Below are positions 12,288 to 24,002 of a DNA stretch of 64,000 bases, piece by piece. Position 1 is the first letter of the stretch; each line of letters begins with the position of its first letter. The stretch covers positions 372,001-436,000 of the forward strand of contig JAWZYV010012385.1 in NCBI GenBank assembly GCA_038373885.1. Direction: 5' to 3'. Origin of the DNA: Cheiracanthium punctorium. Taxonomy: Eukaryota > Arthropoda > Arachnida > Araneae > Cheiracanthiidae. A program made the position numbers and the translations under genes. The notes below the pieces were generated by a model, which was not told the origin of the DNA, did not search any database, and worked only from the letters and a program-made list of their open reading frames with translations.

Positions 12288-15240
12288 TTTGAAAATGTCG
12301 CATGTTTGTTACATATACAGATGTTCTTTTAGAGTGGCATGAATGATTTAATAAAGTGATTAGGCATGAGCATTAAAGTTTCAAAAAATTTAAATCCAAA
12401 TAAACGCATTATCTTGTTGAGTTTAGAATGTTATTTACTGTGAACGGGAAAAACATTTTTATCGCAATTTTGAAATGGTAGTAAGATTTGAAATGTATAT
12501 CAAAAACTTACAAAAACAAAACAAAAAACACAACTTCCACCCACGGTACGGATTTCAGACTGTTAAAAAAAACCTAATCAATTACTTATATATTAAAACA
12601 AAGAAATTCTTCACAAATAGCTTGGTTAAACCTTAATTACTCAAAAAACAAACTGCTCGTAAATGTTCAAGAAAAAATATAGTTAGAAGAACTAATAAAA
12701 ATTAACTAGCAAACTTTTCTGATTTGTTTGAAAATATTGCAAAACACTCTGTTTTATTTTTTTTTCTTCTTTTTGTGTTTTATAACTACCAACTACCATA
12801 AATTTATAATTTATGATCTAATAAATATTATATATAACTGATAATTTATGATATAATACAACTTACTAAAACAGTAAGGTGTAAATGTACTGACCTAACT
12901 AACAAAATGACCACTTCGAGCATTAAAAGTTATAAAAATGGTACTAAAACATACCAATCAATGTGTAATGATACTGTGGAACACAAATAAAACCTGTAAC
13001 TCAAACCTGAAAACTTAATTTTTTCTTACAAGCATGCATTATAGTGCTTGCATAAATTGATTCTGGGAAGCATTATTGAGGGAACCGCATATTCACACAA
13101 GAGTTTGTTGCTTTTCTGTGTATTTTTGAAATGTGCAACGGACTTTTCGGACACACATTATATCAGTTAACAACAACCATGCATAAACAAACGAATCGGG
13201 AAACTAAATTAAATATTTTTCAAAGTTATATAAGTAAAACAACGATGGAGAAAGAAATAAATCGGGAAAATAAAATAAATATTTTTCAAAATTATATTAG
13301 CAAATTTAATAAAAAGTCAGGTTTGAATGTCATCTTGCACAACACATTAATCATTACAAACGATCATTGTGCCGATTTTCGTGCAACCAATTCTTGCATT
13401 TGATGTAATTTATCCAGTTATAATAGAGAACTTTATTAGTCTAAAAGTATCATTTATATGCAGCATTATTTCATTCTGACGAATAATTTTAATATTATGT
13501 TTAATTAAATTTGATTCTGAACAAGCTGCTCGATACGATTTCCTTTTCTAGTTTCGAATCATAGTTTGCATAATGTGAATTATATTTGTTTGAAATTCTT
13601 AGCTTAAAAAAAGAAGATATATAAAAAGTATAGTACCCACATATTTTAAACAATGTAAATATTATATTGAATTATTTTTTAAATATATAAAAAATTAATA
13701 TATTATAAAACGATAATTATTATAGATTTATAACTATAATTATTAATTTCACTTATACATTCTACTATAATATACAGTAAACAAAGTAGAAATGAAAATG
13801 TATAGTTCATTTTATTACTATGTTCCGTCTTCAACAAATGTAGGGGAAGATGCCACACACTTATGTTACTGTTGCTGCATGTTTATGGCCGCTTCTACTT
13901 GCATTGCTTTTGTAACAGAATTGTGAACTCTTTTATATTGCTAAAATCTTACTGAAAATAAAACTTCCGTTTATTAAATTTAAAAATGATTAATTGAACA
14001 CTAGAAGAGCCTTACTCAGTAGGATGAGTGCGCATGATATCCAAAATAACCGCAATTTAAGGCGTTGAATCCAGATAAATTTACAATCCACCTGTAAATT
14101 GAAATGAAATATCTTGCACAAGAGGAATAGTATTGATATTTGTTGATGCATCAGAAGACTAGCAGCAAACTTTCGTGTTCCTCCATCTGTCTGGGAAGAT
14201 CCCAAAAGAGTTAAACTTAAAAGTATAAGTCTTAAAAGAATTGTAAAAATTAATATTAGATCTGTTGTATATTGAAATATATATATACGATTCTTTCAGA
14301 ATATCGACAAATTTTGGTAAACCCCAAATCAAAGTAAGTATTTCGTAAGTATTTCGCAAAACACAAACCAAAGTAAGCGTCATTTCAGTATGTAAGGTAG
14401 TCTTATAAAACACATTTTTGAAAAAAAACCTATTTAAAAGCTTTAGCGGAAATGAAAATTCACGAAGTTCCTAGTTTTTTTACCTGATAAGATTAACGTA
14501 ACAAATAATATTGTAAACACAGAATAATTCATTAAGTTGTTTTTCTTTTTCTTGTGATTTTTAGTAGAATGAACCACATAGTTTTGTCTTCACACGGATA
14601 CAATGCAGTTCTCTTGATGCATATATCTGACATGAAGGTGACTCTGCATGTATATGAGAAACATTCTGTTGTAGTTGTAGATGGTACAATATAGTGCATA
14701 ATAGAGGATGAACAGAGGTAAGTTAACTAACACTTGTTTGGTGGAAGTCTTTCTCTAATACTTATCTCATTTCTAAGCTGAATGCAACGATATAAATCAC
14801 AAGTGGTCTATTTTTAATACCGGATTGTGTACCTGCTTATAGAAAATTTGCATTTCCATCTTTACCTCGTGATACAATGTGACCTCTTGATTGCATTATA
14901 ATCCAGTGCAATGAATTATTTACATTGTATTATTACCTAGTATAATCTAGTATTATTTTATTGTGTTTTTTTTTTGAAAAATTTTATAAATTTCATTTTG
15001 CAAATGTAAATTTATGTGGATATTTCTTTATCTGTTTTTCATTAGATCACGAAGTAACTCATAAAATAGTACATTTATAGTTTAAATAATTTGAGATATA
15101 AATTGTTTAAAATTACCTTCTTATATATATTAAAATTAACGTTACACAATTCAACATATGAGCTTGCTTAAAGAATCATTCTTGAATGAATCACCCTACA
15201 TTTAGCATTTTCACTTTAATACACCCAAGACGGACATTAA
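12288..15240. other. Unit 1 DNA, paralogous to 43,480-45,520 and 56,747-57,380
   Basis: Matches include AAAGTTATAAAAATGGTA at about 12,927 against 43,546, and GCTTGCACAACA-TAC-TTA near 13,335 against 45,150. At 13,712-13,722 the sequence GATAATTATTA is the unoccupied version of the site that in unit 2 holds the 11-kb CACTA-like element (TTA at 13,717-13,719). 13,840-13,858 carries a GGGGAAGATGCCACA motif also seen near 59.3 kb. No gene is seen. Confidence 0.65.
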
Positions 15241-16025
15241 AATAAAGAGAGTTTGAGATAAAAAAAGAACGGAAAAAACTTTTTTTCCCCTTAAAGTGCA
15301 TTTAACTGCACGAAAATATTATTTTTTTTAGCTTTATCTCATTATTTCAGAGTGTGTTTCGCAATTAAGGTTGTCAACGTAGTTAATGACACTCATACTG
15401 TGTTTAAATAATATAATGTATTAGTAGCCAACATTTTTTTAGTTGATCGCTGACACATTTTGTAATGTTGAATACGAAAAGAAACCTTTATTATGTGGTA
15501 ATAACATTTTTGGTAGAATCTTCAAAACGACTGTATTGCTAAAGCGAAAACTAAATACTTTTTTACTTGTTAAATAATGAATTTTCGGAAGCAGAATATC
15601 GAAGCTTTTTATTGATTCCATTCTAGGCAGTTTTATATAATACTATTTGCAACCGTATAACGTAAAGGAATAGCTCGAGGAAAACTATGTAATTGAATTA
15701 TGTCATGCTTATGCACCGAAAATATAAGTTCGCATTTTATTGATTAAACACTTATAGGTATGTTAGTGGCGTAATAAATTGCTTCTAACAGGTTTTCTCT
15801 GAATTTCTAAATTATTTATTTAATAAAACTACCACATTGACACGCTATAAAAAAAGAAATGTTCAGGTATATTATGAATTTTTTATAAAATGATCAAAAA
15901 TTTTAAAATGAACTCTTTGTTTGACGTTCTCATTGTACTTGTTTGATCAATTGAATAGAAATGTGTATCTAATTTATTAAATAAAAATTCAAATTTATTT
16001 TAAATGTATATTACTCATTTGAAGT
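15240..16025. other. Unit 1 DNA, paralogous to 57,385-57,930
   Basis: Shared runs include TAGCTTTATCTCATTATTTCAGA (in parts), ATACTGTGTTTAAA-AATATAATGTATTA and TAGCTCGAGGAAAACTAT. The short open frame on the minus strand (15,439-15,621) is not conserved in unit 2 and is treated as chance. Confidence 0.65.
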
Positions 16026-16058
16026 ATGCATATCTACATGACAGTAACCAGGATTTTA

Positions 16059-16135
16059 GGTATGCGTGAGGTATGCGTGAGCCGAGTAGGTATGCGTGAG
16101 GTATGCGTGAGCCGTGTAGCCGAGGTATGCGTGAG
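16059..16135 (+). repeat. Minisatellite, five GTATGCGTGAG units
   Basis: GGTATGCGTGAG starts at 16,059, 16,070, 16,089, 16,100 and 16,123. It forms a higher-order pattern: a pair of units, a GCCGAGTA spacer, a second pair, GCCGTGTAGCC, then one unit. It creates an apparent open frame with repeated MREVCVSRV-like peptides, which is an artefact of the repeat. Confidence 0.9.
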
Positions 16136-16354
16136 CAAGTGCCAAAGCGTGTGCATACACAATCATTACACAGTTTTTGTACATTTTCCCTGTATGATGT
16201 TTTTTACGTAAAACTATAGTTTAGAAGGCGTATTCTGGACAAGTATTAGTTACTTGTTTGCCCATCATGCTTAACGGTGCTTTCTCTTGTAACGTTTCCA
16301 ACAGTGAGACGTTTCAATCAATGGACGTTCCTAGCAATGGGATTATTTTTTTTT

Positions 16355-18400
16355 TTTTTTTTTGCCAGGAGAATTCTTTTTTATCTGCAAAAGAATATGA
16401 CCGCACGAAGAAGATAGAAAGAGGTCAAATGATTCCATTTACCCGACGCCAGATGCAACAGAATTGTAAAACAATTGTGCAACTTGGCATTCTTTCAGAT
16501 AAAGAACAACAGTAAATCTAGTCTTCTAACCTCGAAAATATGGCTACATTTGTCGATGAATCCAGGAGTCAGCTGCCAGTGGTAGTGTTAGTATGCTAGC
16601 TGTATCGCATGCATCAAATTACACGATTTTATGTATGCTACAAAGGGGTAGCGCTGGCTTTTTGTACAGTTTCCATTCGATTCGCCAAATTAGATTTTGC
16701 CGGACATCATTAAGAAATGCAATTGCCAATATTTTCGCCAAATCATATTTTCTTTCGCCAAACGAATTTCATTATCGCAATTTTGCGACGTTGGCAATCG
16801 ACAGCGCGACCCCTGGTTACAGCACCACCTATCGACGGATTTTTGCGCTAGTTTTTTATTAAATAAATGCGAAGTGAATCGTTTGAGTTCCATGCATTTC
16901 AGATTTTACCGTATTTGGACACATAGAACGTATTATAGAGACCTCTGAAATGCACATACTTATTTCTTACTTGCCCTGTATATGTACCCATCTTTTAATT
17001 AAGTATATCTGAATTTAAAAGTTCTCACTTTTATTTATATTTTATATCATAGCCGTATGTTTAAAAACAATGAAACGGCCGTATTTAATATGAGAAAAGA
17101 GCAAATGCCTTTCGATTGCTGCAACGCATTTTAATAAAAAATGCATAGCAGTAAAAATATATATTTGTGCGACATTTAAAATGTAATTAAGAATGAAAAT
17201 AAAGCCGATGTATGCAGTAATTTTAGAGTAAACGTTTTAAAAGCGGTACTCAGGTAATTTATTGAGATACTACTTTAAAGCTTTATTAATGATTTTAAAC
17301 ATCAACTTTTCAAAAGTCAAAAAATTCTTTGAACGAGAAGTAAACTAGATTCTTTTAAAATTGTTTTTAGCTTAAAAACGGCCTTTTGAGTTATGATGCC
17401 TGGACCATTTTTCATGCCTAAAATATAGAAAAAAATTAGAAGTTGAACCTCTTTAAAATGTTTTATTAGCACTGAACTTTTTTTAATGTTGTAAAATTTA
17501 AAATGTTGAGATCATAAATTACACTTTTGCCAAAACGCTGTTTTTTCAGTTGGTTCCGCAAGTATCTTTGGATTCAAAATTAATTTCTTCAAAAATTATT
17601 CTATATATGAAGAAACGCTCCGTAAACAAATAAAGAAAGGACCTGCATTGGAGAATGTAATTAATAATTTTACGATGAATAAACTCTAATAGAACCAAAA
17701 ATAAATTTTTTCATCCAGGAGATTTGTGAAAATTTTAAATGCAAGTGACTTTTTTTTAAAATAAGACACAGCATAAACTTTTTATATTAAACATTGATCT
17801 AGTTAGTAAGTAGTTAACTGCATGTTTTCTTACATACTAAACGTATGAATGTTTTTTTTTTTTTTTTTTTTTTTTGTATTCGTAGAAGCTATTCTAATGC
17901 AAGATTTTTATTTACATATGTATTTTTCTGCTTTAATTAATAAAACATATAAATAATTTATGCAAATGAACTGTTTTTTCTCGATTTACATACGTTTCAT
18001 ACTTTGTCTATAAAATTCTTTCATAACATGAGTTCGTTAGCTAAGAGATTTTTAAAAGCTTGCAAAAAACGAAAAAAAAAATCAGTGCTGAAAAGCGCAT
18101 ATTTTTAAATTGATTTTTATCCAATTTACTTTTAGAAACGAAAACGAAGAAAGGAAATTTTCGTTTTATTTAACAAAATTAATAACAAAAATCTAATAAA
18201 AACCTAGTATTAGAATGCAGTGTTAATGAAAGCTTAGTATAGTATCAAGCATATATAGTACATTAGATTAGATTAATAGATAAAATAATTTATAAAGTGG
18301 CAAAACAGTTGTTATAACAAGAAAAATAATAATTGCTACATTGAACAGTACACTCAAAAACACTCAACAAAATCTGCAGTTAGAATTAAAAGTTATTAAA
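16355..18400. other. Unit 1 DNA, paralogous to 58,085-60,770, with an insertion at about 16,530-17,140
   Basis: 16,434-16,505 matches 58,137-58,210 (CATTTACCCGACGC, TGTGCA-CTTGGCATTCTT). The match resumes at about 17,165 / 58,235. The 600 bp between is absent from unit 2 and is therefore probably an unidentified insertion. It is more G+C-rich (16,620-16,870) and includes an 11-bp perfect inverted repeat, TGCATTTCAGA at 16,893-16,903 and its complement at 16,944-16,954. Long T runs occur at 16,348 and 17,852. Confidence 0.6.
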
Positions 18401-20020
18401 ATTTCATAATAACACACATAAATGAATCGTATGAACAATCGTTGATAAATAAGGTCACATCTTCTTTTTTAACCCACAAATCTCAATTTTGGACACAGCA
18501 TAGGCATTTTCATGACGTTTGTGTTTTTCAAAAATATCATTCCTTAGAACTGGAATTTGAACCTTCAGTGTACGATAAGCATTGTGAAATGGAATGAAAT
18601 GTAAGTGAACCCTCTTTTTCCATTTCTGTGCTTAACTTTTTTTTATACTGTTTTATTTTTATTTCAAACTGAAAGATAAAACAGCTGCTTTTCAAAAGCA
18701 AATTTTATACTTGAAATGATAAAATTAGTTTTTCTATTTTATTTTTCGTTTTTGCTTACAGAAAACTTATTTGATTAAAAAAATAAATTTTTACATAATT
18801 TACGCACATGAAATACTTGTGAAAAATTTTTGCACACATTACACGGTCTACGGCATATGTTATTTTTCTAACTTATAAAAGGCAACTTTACTTAAGTTAC
18901 CAACAACTTTTTTTTTTTTATTTCAAGTTCTCTTTAGTTTCATAAAAACTATGTAGAAGGAAAATTAATTTTCCGATTAATTTTATATTTATTGTAAATT
19001 ATAAGTGGATACTGTATATTTTTATGGATTTCTAGAACTGATTATCTAATCCCAGATTAAATTCTGAAATTTTTTTTCAACCCAGAAATTTTTACTTTGG
19101 GAACAGGATAGAGATATCAAAAGTTTCTGAGTCACTGACTTTTGAGTCTTTTTTGTAAACGGCAAAGGAGGTGCCTTACTAATGGCCCTAAAATTTTGCT
19201 AAAAACAACTTGCGTTTGTGCACTTGTTGATATTACTTTATACTGTAAAAGTATTGAAATTACACATTCAGTGTAAAGAAAACAAACTCCCAGAAGACGT
19301 AGAGCTCTGTATACTACATTCAGATTTTATTCGAAAACTGTTTTTAAGTGGGCTTTAAAACAGTTTTGCAAACATACGACTTTTCCAAATTAATTTCGCT
19401 TTAACTTCATCACATATATTTTGGTAGCTTTTCAGTATTAATAGAATGTAACATTATACATTTCATCACTTCAAATTATTAATTGTCTTTTGCATTTTTT
19501 AAATATATAGTACGTAGAATTTTTAAGTTTCTAAGCAGTTAAAATGTAACAATAGGATTTTTTATTACCGGTTGAAAAAGAAATAGTTTTATTATCCGTC
19601 TGGAATTCTTTTGTCAATGTAAAATTGACCCAGATAATTAAGATCAATTATTATGCTTTATAAATCCAACCTTTTTCAAAAAAATTAATTAATTTTGCAA
19701 AGCAAATAAATTTTTATTGATATATTAAATTTTATCAATTGGTTATTAACGTTTCAAACTTTTTCCTTCTTTCATTCAATAATATTTGATAATTTGCATT
19801 TTTTAATTAGCCTTAAAATTTGCGAATGTGCACTTATGAACAATGCTGCACTAGTATAAAAATTAATATTTTCTTTTAAGCTTTATATATTTGGATGTGA
19901 AAAATAAAGCTATATGTATGTATATGTGTTGTGAAGAAGTTCCCATATTTTTCGGGTCTAAAATAATATTCCTTTGTTTCGTCTTTCAAAATCAAAAATT
20001 TCGATTTCAGTTTTAATATC
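18400..20020. other. A+T-rich DNA specific to unit 1, nothing recognised
   Basis: No counterpart was found in unit 2, where the aligned sequence passes from the 18.39 kb equivalent to the 21.4 kb equivalent. Probably part of one or more old insertions. No terminal repeats or coding motif identified. Confidence 0.35.
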
Positions 20021-20420
20021 TCCCTCCACTTTGTTTTTCGGCTCGATAAAATGTTCTTAAATTTTGCGCGACGGTGTGTCAGGGATTCCGGGGATCCCCT
20101 TCTAAATTAATTTCGCTGCAGCGTATGCTATTCAAGTTCTTGGTGCCGCACGGTTGTTCTTCGTTGCTTTCTCACGGTGGTAGTAGGCTTTCGTTATGGC
20201 GATCACCAAATTCTGGCACTTCTGCCTTGGCGATATGCATTTAATCCGTTTGCTTCAAATTTTTATCTTTGTAATGCCTTTCGGACTGTTTTGTCACGAG
20301 GGCAGTGACTTATGAATGGCTCATCTTTTACTCGCCAAGCTGTAAAAAGCTGGCAGTTTTGTAAAAAGTTTTTGGTACACTTCTCCATATCTCTCCGTTA
20401 GAGGAGGTTGTTCGATTTGT
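20020..20420. repeat. Dispersed repeat R1, copy 1
   Basis: Homologous in the same orientation to 33,560-33,930. Shared segments include CTTCTAAATTAATTT, AAATTCTGGCACTTCTG, ATATGCATTTAATCCGTT, CCGGACTGTTTTG-like sequence and CTGTAAAAAGCTG followed by TTTTGTAAAAAGTTTTT. It is more G+C-rich than its surroundings. Both strands contain stops in every frame, and I do not recognise the family. The two copies sit at non-equivalent positions of the duplication, so this is a mobile or retroposed repeat. Confidence 0.7.
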
Positions 20421-20778
20421 TATGGGACTCCGTCACGCTGTGTGGCCGGAACTATTAGATGTTTTCCGGGCGTTACTTTTTATTGAAGCTATGTACTGAA
20501 TGAATAGAACGTCTTTCCTTTAAAACTGTTTTTGCTAATACGTACAATAAAAACACAGCTTTTACAGAATTCAAGTCGCCTCTCTGTGTTTTCTCAGACT
20601 TCTGTGCGATTCATGGTTTTTTAACCCACAATACGTCATGTAAAACGGCTGAGGGAAAGTTCTTGATCGACCGCCGACAACTCCCTCATATGTGTGTGTG
20701 TGATTTTACAGTTTTGACTATTACCACAAACAGAGATAGCACAAAACATACTTTGAGTGATAGCAAACATATTGTTGC

Positions 20779-20943
20779 ATGAACTGCTGCGATGGTGAAG
20801 TTAAACATGCCTTAATCAAACAAAAGCTGACAGTTGAGGAAGAATATTTTTTAGAACCAGTGACTGAAGTCTCGTGGAGTGAAGAAAAAACTGCATTCTT
20901 AAAAGTATGTAGTGAGAATAGTGTTGTTCAGATTTGGAAATAA
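20779..20943 (+). CDS. Possible short coding remnant, 54 codons
   Basis: The frame opens with ATG at 20,779, directly after an in-frame TAG at 20,761, and ends TAA at 20,941-20,943. The residue mix is unlike the surrounding A+T-driven frames (runs such as LTVEEEYFLEPVTEVSWSEE) and it ends ENSVVQIWK, reminiscent of the last strand of a WD40-type blade. It could be a terminal exon fragment, a processed remnant, or chance. No splice context or paralogue in unit 2 supports it. Confidence 0.15.
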   Translation: MNCCDGEVKHALIKQKLTVEEEYFLEPVTEVSWSEEKTAFLKVCSENSVVQIWK

Positions 20944-21399
20944 GCCATGGGGGTGAACTCAATCCATAAAGTATTACGCTATTTTAGGTTTCGATGCGTC
21001 AGTAACGCTTTGCCCGATATAATACTGTTTTTTTTTTTTTTTTAACTAGAATGATTAAAACGCAGTGCCAATTTTAGTAGCTATACTACGCCGATTATAT
21101 GAAAACTTATTAAAGCAGGATAAAATATAATTAAAAGCTATAGTTATTTATACAAAAAATAAACGCTTCTAATTCGATAAAGGGGATTCTAAGTAATTCG
21201 GTTTTGCACTCTGAAACGGCTTCTGTGGAAGTGCGACGTAATTAGTGACTTATAAGACTAAATCATCGATAGTTACATAATGCAACACAGATGTGCACAA
21301 ATAAAAGTAAATATCTTCAGTTTTTTTAGAATACGTTTACTGTAATTGTCAAACCAAGAGAAGGTTATTTTTTTTTTGTCAACTTGGTCCGTCTCCTGC

Positions 21400-23260
21400 A
21401 GTAAAAATGTTTTCAAAATAAAATGGGCAGCAAGGCTGCAGGTAAAAAGGTATTAATCATTCTTTTTGACTTTAAATATCTAAGAAATTCTTCCACATAT
21501 ACACTTTCTTTTAAAATATAAAAGATAAGAAAGAAGGTTGGGCCTTCATAAAGAATTCTGTTTCCTATATACACACATACACACACACACACATATATAT
21601 AGATGGATTGATAGCTAAATAGATATAGATATAGATATAGATATTCCTTTGTAAATTATTTTCCATACACTGCATTTGAAAAAAAAATTCAAACTAAAAG
21701 TATATTTTAATTCTTCAGGTTTAAAAGACGATTATTGTAACATCTATTATGACAGAATTGTATTTCTTAATACATGCAGTAACTTTGCAACATTTAATTT
21801 AAATGAATAATAATTGTGTATTTTCTTATAATAATCACTGTTTAAGAATTAGATAATTTGACTAATTACTGTGTTCTACCTTTAGCAGCAAAATGCAGCA
21901 ATGTGTCAGCAGCAAAATGCAGTATTACAGTTTGTTTAATTTCTTAAATAAAAAAAGCACCATTTCAAACATTTAAAGTTAAAATTTAAGTTTTAATTTA
22001 TCTCTTCCAAATTCTTTGTCCACATTCCATTTACAGTCACATGCTAATTTTACTAATTACTCATAAATTAGTTTTAACGAGAATTCTATGCATCCAATTA
22101 ATAATTCAAAATATTGTCGTTTGGGGAGATATTTTAGAATTCTACGAGATTTTCGTCATTATTACACATTGTAAAGTTAAGGTTCAGCTATGCAATTAAC
22201 TTTACAACTTAAAATTTTTCGTCATTATCACATTTACATACAGTACACATTGTAAAGTTAAGGTTCAGCTATGCAATTTTGTAGGGGCATTTGTTGCAAT
22301 TTGTATTTCCACGAAGAAACCGTTATTTTATATGTTGTAAAAAAATAGTTTTATAGAAAAATCTTGCAGTTTAGTTAAGGTAAAATCACTTACAACATTT
22401 AAAATTCTTTATCTTTTGTTAAATTGTCAGAAATGTCTTAAAAGCAAAACAATTATAATTTCCCTTTTTGAAATATGTTTGCTTAAAATATTTCTATAGA
22501 TGTTTGAAAATTGCTTACATAAATTTGATCATAAATGACATATCATATCGTATAATGAATTGTCAGGAAAAATCATTTTAACAATAAATGGGCTGTATTT
22601 ATTTTTATAACACACTTAAAAATCTTAGCATTTTAATCGAATTTTGCATCTTAAAAATTAAATGCTAGTTTGAAACGTTCAATAGTTAATGAATCATAAA
22701 ATTAACTTCTAACAAATAAGTTTCATATTCACTGTAATATTACTGTTAATTTTGGTAATAAATCTGAAAAACCTCAACATACTGTACATAAATATATTAA
22801 CAATTATCTTTTTAATTTTCAAAGAAACTGTATGTATCTTGCACTCTGTAAAATATCCTTTACACCATTAAATCTAAAAACTGTACTTGCTCTTCTTTCA
22901 AAATGTGTTGGGTTTTATACGAGAAGAAATTGAATGAAATTATATACTAAAACACATATTTAACATAAAAAAGTCATTCACCAAATATTTCTGTTCGACG
23001 GAATTTGGAATTAATATATGGAAATAATTTAAACCAATACTTTAACTAAATTATTTGGCAAATTTTGAAATGCTCCTTGAAATGCTCCTTACCACAAATT
23101 ACTAAAAAGTTTAGAGAAGAATATTCATCATAAGCTTTAAATGATATTTAATAGCTTTTATTTTTCTGCCTTTCTAGTAAACTGTCTGAATGTAAAACTG
23201 ATATATTAAAAAAATAGCTTTTCTCTTCCTTTAAGCCTGAATAATGAACCTTTCACAGTA
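21400..23260. other. Unit 1 DNA, paralogous to 60,860-62,630
   Basis: Shared runs include AAAAGATAAGAAAG, CACTGTTTAAGAATT-like sequence, and CCAATTAATAATTCAAAA-ATA followed by GTCGTTTGGGGA-ATATTT. A (CA)n/(AGATAT)n microsatellite is at about 21,571-21,645. A local duplication of about 100 bp repeats ACATTGTAAAGTTAAGGTTC (22,168 and 22,247); unit 2 has one copy. No gene is seen. Confidence 0.65.
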
Positions 23261-23320
23261 TTCATTCTTGTCAACATTAAAGTGAACCAAATGTATATTT
23301 TTTTCTCTTATTACTGCGTT

Positions 23321-23495
23321 AATATTTCCATTTTATCACATAATAGAAATGCCACCGTCATCTGCTTCATTTACTGTTTTTGTACTGTGGTTGAAAGAAG
23401 TCTTTATCCCCATTAATTGCTTTTACCCTTAAATGCAAATAACGGAAAAAACACAAAAGAATGCACTAAATGGAATTGTTATTTTTATCTCGCTG
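23321..23495. promoter_or_regulatory. Conserved element, unit 1 copy
   Basis: About 172 of 175 bases are identical to 62,694-62,868, while flanks and other paralogous blocks are only roughly 70-85% identical. Visible motifs include CATTAATTGC (homeodomain-type AATTA core), ATTTGCAT on the complement (octamer/POU-like) and CATCTGC (E-box-type CAGATG on the complement). Open frames exist but are tiny: a 27-codon frame from ATG at about 23,349 on the plus strand and about 25 codons on the minus strand. A conserved non-coding regulatory element is the preferred reading. A small exon or recent gene conversion are alternatives. Confidence 0.45.
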
Positions 23496-24002
23496 CAGTT
23501 AAGTCGCCCATTATTTTTAAATATGAAATTCTGTTAGCATTTTTTTTCTTCTCGGTCAAAATACATATGAATTTAAATGTGAATGTGTTTAGTTATTTGA
23601 AGAAATTACACCTCTTAACCCACAAAATAGCAATTTTGCAACATTTAGATTAATTAAAATAAATAATAACTGTATATTTTGTATTTTATTTTCTTTGTTA
23701 TTGAAAAAATTCTGTGACCTTGTACACAAGGATTTAAAAATAAACACTAAAATCTGCCTTAAAATGTATGTTCATAATAAATAAATTAAATGCTGAACGC
23801 GATTATTTGTGTTCTGTAATTACGTTAAAATATTTTGCATTTACGCGTGGTATCTGTAATACATAATTTCCCAAATACCCCCTTTTGTACTTCCAGCGCT
23901 ATGGTTCATTTGTTTTCCCTTTTTTCGTAAATATTGTTTGAATTATATTTAACTTAATTTAAATAAGACTCACTAGATACAGTGTTAGGCTTATTTACAA
24001 AA

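Larger units (their letters stand above)
3640..23700 (+). repeat. Unit 1 of a large diverged segmental duplication
   Basis: Collinear with 25,110-63,050 in the same orientation. Block pairs (unit 1 / unit 2) found by eye: 3,640-4,590 / 25,110-26,450; 5,500-6,300 / 26,670-27,480; 6,305-6,800 / 29,975-30,540; 8,080-8,850 / 32,640-33,430; 12,870-13,740 / 43,480-45,520 joined to 56,747-56,800; 13,800-14,000 / 56,800-56,990; 15,250-15,790 / 57,385-57,930; 16,355-17,800 / 58,085-58,980; 18,110-18,390 / 60,450-60,770; 21,500-23,660 / 60,920-63,050. All blocks are non-coding. Order and orientation are preserved throughout, which excludes a set of independent dispersed repeats. Unit 1 is about 20 kb including its own insertions. 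Confidence 0.8.

Noticed and set aside
16026..16211. Frame with repeated EVCVSRV peptides
   Set aside because: Direct product of the GTATGCGTGAG minisatellite.
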